From Bacteroidales bacterium (GTDB lineage Bacteria; Bacteroidota; Bacteroidia; Bacteroidales; Muribaculaceae), in NCBI GenBank assembly GCA_004557565.1, contig SFGS01000019.1:1-54969 (forward strand): DNA of 54,969 bases, read 5' to 3'. The notes beneath the pieces are model-generated. The model was not told the DNA's origin, made no database searches, and saw only the letters and a list, made by a program, of their open reading frames with translations. Below, in pieces: positions 17,501 through 26,087 of this stretch. Positions within the stretch are counted from its first letter, which is position 1; each line of letters starts with the position of its first letter. The translations under genes and the position numbers were made by a program.

Positions 17501-17858
17501 CCTTCAGGGAACTGTTACGAGTGAGAATTTGGATCTGTATAAAGTGGCCTACGTGTTCGACAAAAAGGATAAGTATTTCTGGAAACCATCTTCTGGCTAC
17601 AGAACTGAAGCAGGTTCGGCGTTCTTGTGGCTGACCAGCACACAAGCAGGTAACACCACCAAAGTTTACATCGACCGCTGGGCGAAAGCCACAGGCGACA
17701 TCAATGGCGACGGTGAAATCAACGTGAGCGACGTAACCGCCCTGATTAACAAAATCCTCGGCAGCAGCACCTATTCCGACACCGTGTGCGACATCAACGA
17801 CGACGGTGAAATCAACGTGAGCGATGTAACCGCCCTGATTAATCTGATTTTGAAGTAA
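14526..17858 (+). CDS. BspA-like leucine-rich-repeat surface protein with dockerin-type C-terminus, copy 1
   Basis: 1110 residues from the ATG at 14526, which is conserved in copy 2 (an in-frame ATG two codons earlier is not). A signal peptide, MKKQLLFLLFALMALCASAE, is followed by many LRR_5 (BspA/Treponema type) units such as SAFENCTSLTTVYMPSSL and AFNGCTALSSVTLG, in blocks separated by connectors of the form LYVPVGSVEAYKNNEKWGKL. The C-terminal 55 residues hold two EF-hand-like dockerin repeats (DINGDGEINVSDVTALIN and DINDDGEINVSDVTALIN) ending in LILK. BspA proteins of oral and gut Bacteroidales bind host matrix proteins or aid co-aggregation. Whether this one does is inference. A palindromic hairpin module follows the stop. 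No LPXTG or type IX sorting domain is seen. Confidence 0.9.
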   Translation: MKKQLLFLLFALMALCASAEAGDLFSVGDLTYSVILDSYSGKPGIVSVKSLSAQGKAKTSLKLDIPGVVYYNGYKYKVGVIDRDAFKGQSNISVVQIRYNITRIWQSAFENCTSLTTVYMPSSLTNVGYRAFGGCTALRSVYYANATPSSTSVEPGSFPENSGMTLYVSKAHPNSKENARKVTAFDYFSTIKKHVYASDFILGDHGYFCVTKAPASDGSTRGEMSFVGVYADDNFNNAWSGTYNNGIADFDMVEIADSACLDNTNIKNVNLTGYSKLRRIGESAFNGCTALSSVTLGQSVLEINDYAFKNCSALTTFNVTNNVSDFAPKAVAGCSNLATITVSSLNTHYCDVNGILYSKDKTVLKRCPPGYRTTIFNHSAFPSTLKRVDVHAFQTCEKVEKIYFPYGVKDIINPFQGCKSLSTLQFPSTVTNFNYIPWGELSKLTTVYLNKQTPPWGMHVGSNSSAPRHTLYVPDEAIEAYKKATYWSTWKYIKGGAYDVTTNDAMETLRYTIHSNKAETINGNSYDGRAMLVYAPDPTVYSQTYAVPDHLTLANGKKYAVTAINSNVCSGGMRASATLTLGANVDSIFSNAFQGKTMLTGLKLNSNLTYIGVNAFYDCRIANDLALPYGFKKLSSGAFYNNSFKRFLIPGSLISLGHTCLARNNYLEELVINDPFWARSTSWDLTKIPTSCKLYVPVGSVEAYKNNEKWGKLKVMAGSYDFTYNNANPNKTIYHMTVTSGTPLTVDGVTYAGKAKYVYHPANMTLESPTAFDCTNSEIDMTNGGSKKYLMTEFGDSALIWCEQLTNVRVERMEHLERIGNSAFRGTKITQFTVPASCSHIGNMAFSACSKLSELMLMRNQNRTYGRLFYQLNATNFNCYINWKDHYNLYLDVSKWPTSPYRPECKDQLNGWVQINDGSTVSTFVVYHPVDWEASGLNAYIVDGYDKNKKIASTMKMDRTSTANGVLIEGYKQNVIYKLKRPITEPTNPGNYLQGTVTSENLDLYKVAYVFDKKDKYFWKPSSGYRTEAGSAFLWLTSTQAGNTTKVYIDRWAKATGDINGDGEINVSDVTALINKILGSSTYSDTVCDINDDGEINVSDVTALINLILK

Positions 17859-17859
17859 G

Positions 17860-18150
17860 ACCCTCCCAACTGGGGAGGATGGTAGGGACGCGATATTTCG
17901 CGTCCGCCGCAAATGGCTAATTTCCAGTATGTTACCATTTTGTTGGGCGGACGTGAAATATCACGTCCCTACCGCATTAATGTCACACCTATTTAATCCA
18001 TTGAAATCCAATTATCACCTGAAAATAGGTGGAAATAGGATTTAATGGATTAAATAGGTGTTTTGCTCCCATCAGACCCATAACAGACCCAAGCGGACCC
18101 ATAACAGACCCAAAGCAGACCTATCTCCCCAATAAAACTCGTTGATTTTT
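17860..18150. repeat. Hairpin module plus palindrome between the two bspA-like genes
   Basis: Directly after the stop is CCTCCCAACTGGGGAGG (17862-17878). Then comes the inverted pair GGTAGGGACGCGATATTTCG (from 17881) and CACGTCCCTACC (to 17974), each arm itself palindromic. Next is the ACACCTATTTAATCC palindrome (17986-18061) and CTCCCATCAGACCCA-type repeats up to CTCGTTGATTTTTT. It holds no gene. The first part may serve as a terminator. Confidence 0.8.
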
Positions 18151-18179
18151 TGTTGAATCTGAATCTGTGTGAGCTTTTT

Positions 18180-18210
18180 TTTGTTTCTTGAAAAAATATG
18201 TGTATTTTTG
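18180..18210 (+). promoter_or_regulatory. Promoter of bspA-like gene 2
   Basis: TTTG (18180-18183), a 19-base spacer identical to that of copy 1, TATTTTTG (18203-18210). The -7 box differs from copy 1 at the third and fourth positions, so strength may differ. Confidence 0.85.
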
Positions 18211-18317
18211 TGGAAAATAGGTGAATTGTGCTCTTGTGGAAAACTATTTTATGAATAGAGAGTTACCAAATTCCCTTTAAGCAATTAATTAAAAACTAAC
18301 TAAAAAATTTTGTGAAT

Positions 18318-21300
18318 ATGAAAAAGCAATTACTATTTCTGCTTTTTGCCCTGCTGGCACTGTGTGCCTCGGCGGAACCAAACGATGTGTTTTCGGTAGG
18401 CGACATCACCTATTCGGTGATTTTGGATTCCTATAGCGGAAAACCCGGTATTGTGGCGGTGAAAAGACTTAGCGCACAAGGAAAAGCAAAGACATCGCTA
18501 AAACTCGACATTCCTGGAGTGGTATATTATAGCGGCTACAAGTATAAGGTGAGGGGGATTAACTATGATGCGTTCAAAGGACAGTCAAACATTTCGGTGG
18601 TGCAAATCCGCTACAACATCACCCGAATTGCGCAGTCGGCGTTTGAAAACTGCACCAGCCTCACCACTGTGTATCTGCCAAGTTCATTGACCAATGTGGA
18701 ATATCATGCGTTTTGGGGTTGTAATGCGTTGAAGTCGGTGTATTACGCCAATCCTACACCAACCTCCAACTCTGTGATTACAAATGCTTTCCCTGACAAC
18801 ACAGGCATGACCCTTTATGTGAGCAAGGCTCACACCAACTCGGTGGAGAATGCCCGAAAAGTGCAGGCGTTCGACTATTTTTCAACAATTAAGAAGCATG
18901 TGTATGCCTCCGACTTCATTCTCAGCGATCATGGATATTTCTGCGTGACCAAAGCGCCATTAAGCGATGGCTCAACCAGAGGTGAAATGTCGCTTGTGGG
19001 TGTTTATGCTGATGATAATCTGAACAGCTCATGGTCGGGTGCTTATAATGACGGCATTGCCGATTTTGATGTGGTGGAGATTGCCGACAGTGCGTGTTTG
19101 GGCAACACCGGAATAAAGAGTGTGAATTTAACAGGCTATTCAAAGTTGAGAAGAGTGGGTAAGTCGGCGTTCAATGGCTGCACTGCCTTATCCTCGGTGG
19201 CTTTAAATTCGAGTTTGCTTAAGATTGGGTCGTATGCTTTTAGAAATTGCAGGGCATTGACTTCTATCAATTTGCCTGCAAGTGTGAAGGAGTGTAGCGC
19301 GTACTTTGTGGACGGCTGCTCAAACCTGCAAACCATCTCGGTGAATGGCAACAACAGCTACTACACCTCAATCAAGGGTGTGCTTTACAACAAGGCTAAA
19401 ACCACATTACTACGATGCCCTGAAGGATATACGTCCACATCATTCTTAAGTGATAATTATCCCTCATCCATTACCACCATTGGTAATTATGCATTTGAAT
19501 CGTGTAAGAACATTGAATCTATAACTATTCCCTATGGCGTCACCTCATTTGGCTACGGGGCTTTCCGATACTGCACTTCGCTGAAATTCCTGAAAATCCC
19601 AAGCTCTGTTAATGAGTTCGGAGATGGCGCTTTCGTTGGGGTTGTGAATCTTGAGCATTTAACCGTCAATATCAAGACACCTCCTGCCATAGCAAGCGAT
19701 TATTTCAAAGATGTAAAGAAGTGGTATTTGTTTGTGCCTCATGATGCGCAGGATGCCTATCGTCAAGCAGCCACATGGAAAAACTGGATTTACATTTACA
19801 GGGGAGCAAGCGATTTCATGGTGAATTACAAAACCCCGTCTGCTTACTATATAGTGGGTTACACCATCACAAGCACCACGCCTGTGATCATCAATGGAAA
19901 GGCGTATGCAGGAAAGGCAACGGTTACCAATCTCAGTTTCTTTGACAAAAACATCACACTGAAAGATGGTGCTGAGGTTAAATTTTATGATGTCGGAAAG
20001 AATTACGCAGTCACGGCGATCAACTTTGTTAACCCTGAAAATACATCGCTGGAACCCAATACGTCAATTACACTTGGCTCAAACATCGAGACTATTGGGG
20101 AAAGAACATTTGCGGATTTGACCAACCTTACAGAAATCAAGTTGAGCCCTAACTTGAAATATATTGGCAACTACGCTTTCCAAAACAGCGGCATCGCCAA
20201 CGACATCAACTTGCCATACGGTTTGAAAATCTGTGGATCTGGAGTGTTCCGCAATACCAAAGTGAAGCATATATTGGTTCCAGGCTCGGTGACGACTTTA
20301 GGTCTTGATGCCTTTGCTGAGAATAAAAACCTGGAGGAATTAATCCTCAACAAATCATCGTGGTCAAATTTAGCAGATTGGGATATTACTGGTATTCCCA
20401 CATCGTGCAAGCTCTATGTGCCTGTGGGCAGCGAAAATTTATATAAGAAAAACCCAAAGTTGGGTAAACTCAAAGTGACGGAAGGCTCCTACGACTTTAC
20501 CTTCAATAACGCAAATGCCCACGACACCCATTATCACATGACTGTGACCAGTGACAATCCTGTGACCGTAGATGGGGTGACCTATGCAGGTGAGGCGAAA
20601 TATGTGTATCATCCAGCGAACATGCAACTCACCTCCTACAACAGGTTCACAGCCGACAATTATGAAACAGATGTTACTAATGGCGCAAATAAGAAATATC
20701 TCATGACAAAGATTGACGATAGCACATTAGATATGTGTTCGCACGTTACTGAGGTGAATATCGACAAGATGAAGCACTTGAGGCACATTGGGCGCAGAGC
20801 ATTCTTCTACACTGGTATTCAGAAATTCACCGTGCCAAGCACATGCGTCTACATTGGCGAAATGGCGTTCGCTTCATGCCAAAAACTCTCTGAGCTGATG
20901 CTTTTGAATAATGAAAAGCGCACATGGGGTGGACAGTTCTATGGTCAAAACGCCACCGGCTTCAAGTGCTATACGCACTGGAGATCGTATTACAAATATA
21001 GTGATAGTGTGGAAGGATGGAAAATATTTGTGGGCGATACCAACAGACCAATCGACCGTCTGGAGGCGTATTTTATCGCAGATCAAGGTGCCAAAGCCTA
21101 CGCTTTCTCGGTTCTGCAAGATGTGGATTGGAATGCGACTGGACTGAATGCCTACTACGTGACTGGCTATAATGTGGAAGAAAAGATGGTTTACACCCAT
21201 AAGGTGACTGACAGCTATAGAGGAGTAGGCTTGCTGATTGATGGTTTCAAAACAGATAGTATTTACAAACTCAAGAAGGCCGAAACAATTTCCCCAAAAC

Positions 21301-21683
21301 CCGACAAAAACTATCTTGTGGGCAACGCACGTGAAGAAGTTGTGGTTACCAATAAAGATCAATGGACTTCGCAATATCTGTTCAGCGAGAGTAACAAAAA
21401 CTTCTGGCGGTCGTCAACTTCTTACACACTTAAGCCGGGGAGCGCTTACTTGAAAATACAAGACTTTGCTGTTAAAGACATTAACAGTTTTGGAATTGAC
21501 ATATACTCACAAGCCCCTGGCGACATCAATGGCGATGGAGAAGTGAACGTGAGCGATGTTACCGCCCTGATCAACAAAATCCTCGGCAGCAGCACCTATT
21601 CCGATGCCGTGTGCGACATCAACGGCGATGGCGAAATCAACGTGAGCGATGTCACCGCCCTGATTAATCTGATTTTGAAGTAA
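18318..21683 (+). CDS. BspA-like leucine-rich-repeat surface protein with dockerin-type C-terminus, copy 2
   Basis: 1121 residues. It is a tandem duplicate of the preceding gene: the signal peptide and the first few hundred residues are near identical (SYSGKPGIV, QIRYNITRI, FDYFSTIKKHVYASDFIL). The middle has drifted, and the C-terminal dockerin-type pair (DINGDGEVNVSDVTALIN, DINGDGEINVSDVTALIN, ending LILK) is almost unchanged. The start is the conserved ATG at 18318. The frame opens six bases earlier with GTG. Middle repeats such as SAFNGCTALSSVALN and YAFESCKNIESITIPYGV are again LRR_5. The pattern of conserved ends and variable centre suits a surface protein under diversification, and recombination between the copies is possible. 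The own promoter and 3' hairpin were duplicated with it. Confidence 0.9.
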   Translation: MKKQLLFLLFALLALCASAEPNDVFSVGDITYSVILDSYSGKPGIVAVKRLSAQGKAKTSLKLDIPGVVYYSGYKYKVRGINYDAFKGQSNISVVQIRYNITRIAQSAFENCTSLTTVYLPSSLTNVEYHAFWGCNALKSVYYANPTPTSNSVITNAFPDNTGMTLYVSKAHTNSVENARKVQAFDYFSTIKKHVYASDFILSDHGYFCVTKAPLSDGSTRGEMSLVGVYADDNLNSSWSGAYNDGIADFDVVEIADSACLGNTGIKSVNLTGYSKLRRVGKSAFNGCTALSSVALNSSLLKIGSYAFRNCRALTSINLPASVKECSAYFVDGCSNLQTISVNGNNSYYTSIKGVLYNKAKTTLLRCPEGYTSTSFLSDNYPSSITTIGNYAFESCKNIESITIPYGVTSFGYGAFRYCTSLKFLKIPSSVNEFGDGAFVGVVNLEHLTVNIKTPPAIASDYFKDVKKWYLFVPHDAQDAYRQAATWKNWIYIYRGASDFMVNYKTPSAYYIVGYTITSTTPVIINGKAYAGKATVTNLSFFDKNITLKDGAEVKFYDVGKNYAVTAINFVNPENTSLEPNTSITLGSNIETIGERTFADLTNLTEIKLSPNLKYIGNYAFQNSGIANDINLPYGLKICGSGVFRNTKVKHILVPGSVTTLGLDAFAENKNLEELILNKSSWSNLADWDITGIPTSCKLYVPVGSENLYKKNPKLGKLKVTEGSYDFTFNNANAHDTHYHMTVTSDNPVTVDGVTYAGEAKYVYHPANMQLTSYNRFTADNYETDVTNGANKKYLMTKIDDSTLDMCSHVTEVNIDKMKHLRHIGRRAFFYTGIQKFTVPSTCVYIGEMAFASCQKLSELMLLNNEKRTWGGQFYGQNATGFKCYTHWRSYYKYSDSVEGWKIFVGDTNRPIDRLEAYFIADQGAKAYAFSVLQDVDWNATGLNAYYVTGYNVEEKMVYTHKVTDSYRGVGLLIDGFKTDSIYKLKKAETISPKPDKNYLVGNAREEVVVTNKDQWTSQYLFSESNKNFWRSSTSYTLKPGSAYLKIQDFAVKDINSFGIDIYSQAPGDINGDGEVNVSDVTALINKILGSSTYSDAVCDINGDGEINVSDVTALINLILK

Positions 21684-21684
21684 G

Positions 21685-21987
21685 CCCCCCCCAACTGGGG
21701 GTGGATGGTAGGGACGCGATATTTCGCGTCCGCCGCAAACGGTTGCTTTTCAATATGTTACCATTTTGATGGGCGGACGTGAAATATCACGTCCCTACCG
21801 CATTAATAATTTCACACCTATTTAATCCATTGAAATCCAATTAACACCTGAAAAATAGGTGAAAATAGGGTTTAATGGATTAAATAGGTGTTCTGCTTTT
21901 CGGACCCTTCGGACCCATAACAGACCCAAGCAGACCCAAAGCAGCCCCCAAAACTCGTTGACTCGTTGACCTGTTGACTCGTAGACT
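21685..21987. repeat. Hairpin module and palindrome right of the bspA pair
   Basis: CCCCCCAACTGGGGG after the stop, then GGTAGGGACGCGATATTTCG ... CACGTCCCTACC (21707-21800), then the ACACCTATTTAATCC palindrome (21814-21891), then CAGACCCAAGCAGACCC and CTCGTTGACTCGTTGACCTG. The last part is the reverse complement of the sequence right after murF (14094-14190), so the bspA pair is bounded by long inverted repeats. Confidence 0.8.
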
Positions 21988-22056
21988 TTTTCACTTTTTT
22001 CAGGGGGTGGGGTGAATTGGGAAGGCGATTGGGGGGAGAGTTTGGATTTTTTTTCA

Positions 22057-22064
22057 TATCTTTG
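22057..22064 (+). promoter_or_regulatory. -7 box of ileS
   Basis: TATCTTTG, 39 bases before the ATG at 22104. No TTTG is at the ideal upstream distance. Its position rules out the upstream reading-frame extension as the translation start. Confidence 0.55.
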
Positions 22065-22103
22065 CACATTAATATATCAAGATATAAAAAAAGGCTTTTT
22101 TTC

Positions 22104-25100
22104 ATGAAGTTTAGAGAATATAGCAAACTGAATCTCTCCGACGTCAATAAAGACGTTCTGAAGCTCTGGGAACAGGAAAATGTGTTCGCCAAGAGTATTG
22201 ATGAGCGCGACGGTGCTCCCACTTTTGTATTCTATGAAGGACCTCCTTCAGCCAACGGTATGCCAGGTATTCACCATGTGCTGGCGCGCACCATTAAAGA
22301 CATCGTGTGTCGCTACAAGACCATGAACGGCTTCAAGGTGCTTCGTAAGGCTGGCTGGGACACTCACGGTCTGCCAGTGGAATTGGGCGTGGAAAAGTCG
22401 CTCGGCATCAAGAAGGAAGACATCGGCAAGAAGATTTCGGTTGACGAATATAACGCAGCCTGCCGCAAGGAGGTGATGAAATACACCAAGGAATGGACCG
22501 ACCTGACCAATAAAATGGGCTACTGGGTGGATCTTGAGCACCCTTACATCACCTACAAAAACAGCTACATCGAATCGCTCTGGTGGCTGTTGAAGCAGCT
22601 TTACGGCAAAAATCTGCTCTACAAGGGCTACACCATTCAGCCTTACTCACCTGCCGCTGGCACCGGTTTGAGCAGCCACGAGTTGAACCAACCAGGTTGC
22701 TACCGCGACGTTAAAGACCAAACCGTAACTGCACAGTTTGCAGTGAAGAAAGACGACAACAAGATTGTTGCCGACATTCTGAGCAAGGTGGACGCTGGTT
22801 TTGAAGACCTCTGCATCATCGCTTGGACCACCACTCCTTGGACCTTGCCTTCCAACACCGCGCTCTGCGTTGGCCCTAAGATTGACTATGTGGCTGTGGA
22901 AAGCTACAACCCATACACCGGCAAACCTGCCACCTACATTCTGGCAAAGGCTCGCCTCAACGCCTACTTCGCTGCCAAAGGCGCAGAACTCGCACTCGAC
23001 AGCTACAAGCAGGGCGACAAGGTGATTCCTTACAAGGTGATTGCCGAATTTACAGGTGCCGACCTCGTGGGCATGAAGTACGAACAACTGTTCCCATGGG
23101 TGAAGCCTGTTGACAAAATCGACGGTAAAATCGTGGGCAACGACAATGGTTTCCGCGTAATCCCTGGCGACTATGTGACCACCGACGACGGTACAGGTAT
23201 CGTGCACATCGCTCCTACCTTTGGTGCCGACGACGCCAACGTGGCTCGCGCAGCCGGCATTCCATCGCTCTTTATGATCAACAAGAAGATGGAAACCCGC
23301 CCAATGGTCGACTTCGAGGGTCGCTACTTCAATTTCGAAGACCTCGACGACGACTTCGTGAAGCAATTCGTGAACGTGGATTTATACAAGGAATACGCTG
23401 GCGCATACGTTAAGAACGCCTACGATCCAAAATACACCGTGGATGGCCGCTATGATGAAAAGGCTGCCAGCAAGGCAGAAGACCTCAACATCTACATCTG
23501 CATTCGCATGAAGCAAGACGGCACCGCCTTCAAGATGGAGAAGCACACCCACAACTATCCACACTGCTGGCGTACCGACAAGCCTATCCTCTACTATCCA
23601 CTCGACAGCTGGTTTATCCGCTCTACTGCTTGTCGCGACCGCATGGTGGAACTCAACAAGTCCATTAAGTGGAAACCTGAGCACACCGGCACAGGCCGCT
23701 TCGGCAAATGGCTCGAAAACCTCAACGACTGGAACTTGAGCCGCAGCCGCTACTGGGGCACTCCACTTCCTATCTGGCGCAATGCCGACACTCACGAAGA
23801 AATTTGCATCGGCAGCGTGGAAGAACTCTACAACGAAATGGAGAAAGCCGTGGCAGCTGGTGTGATGGCTGAAAACCCATGGAAGAAGGCTGGTTTCGTG
23901 GTTGGCGATTACAGCGACGAAAACTACAATAAGATTGACTTGCACCGTCCATACGTTGACGACATCGTGCTCGTGAGCGAAAGCGGCAAGCCAATGAAGC
24001 GTGAACTCGACCTCATCGACGTGTGGTTCGACAGCGGTGCTATGCCTTATGCACAGCTCCACTACCCATTCGAGAACAAAGACCTCATCGACAACCGCAG
24101 CTTCTATCCTGCCGACTTCATCGCCGAAGGTCAAGACCAAACCCGTGGCTGGTTCTTCACACTCCACGCCATCGCCACTATGGTATTCGATAGTGTGGCT
24201 TACAAGAGCGTGATTTCCAATGGTTTGGTTCTCGACAAGAACGGTAACAAGATGAGTAAGCGCCTGGGCAACGCCGTTGACCCATTCATGGCTATCGAAA
24301 AATACGGTACCGACCCAATCCGCTGGTACATGATTAGCAACTCATCGCCTTGGGACAACCTGAAGTTTGACGAGGCTGGCGTGGAAGAAGTGAGTGGCAG
24401 CAAGTTCTTTGGCAAACTCCACAACACTTATTCATTCTTCGCGCTCTACGCCAATCTGTGCAACTTCGATTTCGCCGCACCACAAGTGCCACTGGCTGAA
24501 CGCCCCGAAATCGACCGCTGGATTATCTCTGTGCTCAACTCTCTCGTGAAAGAGGTGACCGACGACATAGAAGACTACGAACTCACCAAGGCGGCTCGCG
24601 CCATTAGCGATTTTGTGGTCAACAACCTCAGCAACTGGTATGTGCGCCTCAACCGCTCTCGCTTCTGGGACGGTGATTTGGCCGCTAACCAAACTCTCTA
24701 CCAGAGCCTTAAGACCGTGGCAATGCTCATGGCTCCTATCGCTCCATTCTATGCCGATATGCTCTACCGCGACCTCACTGGCAGCGACATCTCGGTTCAC
24801 CTTGCCGCATATCCAAAGGCCGACGAAGCCGCTATCGACTCGAAACTCGAAAAGTGCATGGCTATCGCTCAGCAAATCACCTCAATGGTGCTCTCACTGC
24901 GCCGCAAGAAGAATTTGAAGGTGAAGCAACCACTCACCGCTATCATGATTCCTGTGCTCGACGAGGCGCAGAAGCAAGATATCGAAGCCGTTGCCGACCT
25001 CATTATGAGCGAAGTGAATGTGAAGGGTATCAACTATGTGGGTGGCGATGCTGGCATTCTGGTGAAGCGCATCAAACCCGACTTTAAAAAACTTGGTCCT

Positions 25101-25586
25101 AAATTCGGCAAGAATATGAAGGCTGCCGCACAGGCACTCACCTCGCTGGAGCAGTCGCAAATCGCACAATTTGAGAAAGACGGCAAAATAGCCCTCACAC
25201 TCAATGGCGAAGAGGCTGTGGTGGAACTGGCTGACGTGGAAGTGATCAGCGAAGACATTCCTGGCTGGCTCGTTGCCAACGATGGCAACATCACCGTGGC
25301 ACTCGACATCACCATCACCGACGATCTCCGCAAGGAAGGTATCGCACGCGAACTGGTGAACCGCATTCAAAACGTGCGCAAGAGCAAGGACTTCAATATC
25401 ACCGACCGCATTGTGGTGAAAATCACCCCAGACGAGCATGTGAACGACGCTGTGGCTCAATTCAAGGACTACATCGCCAAGCAAGTGCTTGCTGTGGCTA
25501 TCGAACTCGCACCAGTTGAAGGCACTGATGTCATCGCCCTCGATATGGACGACTACGAATTGAAAATTACTGTCGATAAGGCGTAA
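22104..25586 (+). CDS. ileS: Isoleucyl-tRNA synthetase
   Basis: Charges tRNA-Ile and edits misactivated valine. 1160 residues from the ATG at 22104, start MKFREYSKLNLSDVNKDVL. The class I signature appears as PPSANGMPGIHH (the HIGH equivalent, about residues 47-58) and NKMSKRLGN (KMSKS loop). WDTHGLPVE and the CP1 editing domain (TTTPWTLPSNTAL, GTGIVHIAPTFGADD) are present, as is DVWFDSGAMPY. The C-terminal region lacks a clear zinc-finger Cys cluster, as in the longer eukaryote-like IleS2 type. The mRNA probably continues into the DksA-like gene, lspA and the lipoprotein gene, although a hairpin follows the stop. Confidence 0.96.
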   Translation: MKFREYSKLNLSDVNKDVLKLWEQENVFAKSIDERDGAPTFVFYEGPPSANGMPGIHHVLARTIKDIVCRYKTMNGFKVLRKAGWDTHGLPVELGVEKSLGIKKEDIGKKISVDEYNAACRKEVMKYTKEWTDLTNKMGYWVDLEHPYITYKNSYIESLWWLLKQLYGKNLLYKGYTIQPYSPAAGTGLSSHELNQPGCYRDVKDQTVTAQFAVKKDDNKIVADILSKVDAGFEDLCIIAWTTTPWTLPSNTALCVGPKIDYVAVESYNPYTGKPATYILAKARLNAYFAAKGAELALDSYKQGDKVIPYKVIAEFTGADLVGMKYEQLFPWVKPVDKIDGKIVGNDNGFRVIPGDYVTTDDGTGIVHIAPTFGADDANVARAAGIPSLFMINKKMETRPMVDFEGRYFNFEDLDDDFVKQFVNVDLYKEYAGAYVKNAYDPKYTVDGRYDEKAASKAEDLNIYICIRMKQDGTAFKMEKHTHNYPHCWRTDKPILYYPLDSWFIRSTACRDRMVELNKSIKWKPEHTGTGRFGKWLENLNDWNLSRSRYWGTPLPIWRNADTHEEICIGSVEELYNEMEKAVAAGVMAENPWKKAGFVVGDYSDENYNKIDLHRPYVDDIVLVSESGKPMKRELDLIDVWFDSGAMPYAQLHYPFENKDLIDNRSFYPADFIAEGQDQTRGWFFTLHAIATMVFDSVAYKSVISNGLVLDKNGNKMSKRLGNAVDPFMAIEKYGTDPIRWYMISNSSPWDNLKFDEAGVEEVSGSKFFGKLHNTYSFFALYANLCNFDFAAPQVPLAERPEIDRWIISVLNSLVKEVTDDIEDYELTKAARAISDFVVNNLSNWYVRLNRSRFWDGDLAANQTLYQSLKTVAMLMAPIAPFYADMLYRDLTGSDISVHLAAYPKADEAAIDSKLEKCMAIAQQITSMVLSLRRKKNLKVKQPLTAIMIPVLDEAQKQDIEAVADLIMSEVNVKGINYVGGDAGILVKRIKPDFKKLGPKFGKNMKAAAQALTSLEQSQIAQFEKDGKIALTLNGEEAVVELADVEVISEDIPGWLVANDGNITVALDITITDDLRKEGIARELVNRIQNVRKSKDFNITDRIVVKITPDEHVNDAVAQFKDYIAKQVLAVAIELAPVEGTDVIALDMDDYELKITVDKA

Positions 25587-25596
25587 TCTGTAAAAG

Positions 25597-25642
25597 ATAG
25601 GAAGCTGGTTGGATTCATTTTTATAATCCAAGCAGCTTCTAT
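25597..25642 (+). terminator. Imperfect hairpin after ileS
   Basis: GATAGGAAGCTGGTTGGATT pairs imperfectly with AATCCAAGCAGCTTCTAT across a T-rich loop. There is no U run after the stem, so it may attenuate or stabilise rather than terminate. Confidence 0.45.
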
Positions 25643-25689
25643 ACTTTATCGATGTTTACTCATACAAATTTAAAAGAAAGGGTGTTATC

Positions 25690-26082
25690 ATGAACGATTC
25701 TCCTGAAAAAGTTAGATACTCAGATGAAGAGTTACAAGAGTTTAAGCAACTCATTCTTCAGAAAATAGAAGTGGCAAAGCAAAATTACGACCACCTCGTG
25801 AGCGCTATGCAAAAAGACGAGAGTGCCCCTGGCATCAAGGCTCTTGAAGATGGAGCTTCCACCATGAGCAAGGAGCAGGCAAGCATGAATGCTGAGCGTC
25901 AGATGATGTTCATCAAGAAGCTGCAAGGCGCGCTCGTGCGTATCGAGCAAGGCACTTATGGCATTTGCCGTGTCACAGGCAAGCTTATTCCTAAGGGTCG
26001 TCTGTTGGCAGTGCCTCACACCACCCTGTCGGTAGAAGGCAAGGAAATTGAGGCAACACAAAAACCTAAAAAGAGAAGGTAA
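25690..26082 (+). CDS. TraR/DksA-family regulator with a reduced zinc finger
   Basis: 130 residues. A charged helical N-terminal half (coiled coil, about 10-85) with the acidic tip region LEDGASTMSKEQASMNAER is followed by GTYGICRVTGKLIPKGRL. This is the DksA finger scaffold, but only the first Cys (residue 93) of the usual CxxC...CxxC set is present. I recall similar finger-poor forms as usual in Bacteroidota, so this is probably functional and metal-free. DksA-type proteins enter the RNA polymerase secondary channel and tune transcription, often with ppGpp. An AAGAAAGGGTG stretch precedes the ATG. lspA starts six bases after its stop, so the two are co-transcribed. Confidence 0.88.
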   Translation: MNDSPEKVRYSDEELQEFKQLILQKIEVAKQNYDHLVSAMQKDESAPGIKALEDGASTMSKEQASMNAERQMMFIKKLQGALVRIEQGTYGICRVTGKLIPKGRLLAVPHTTLSVEGKEIEATQKPKKRR

Positions 26083-26087
26083 CGACA

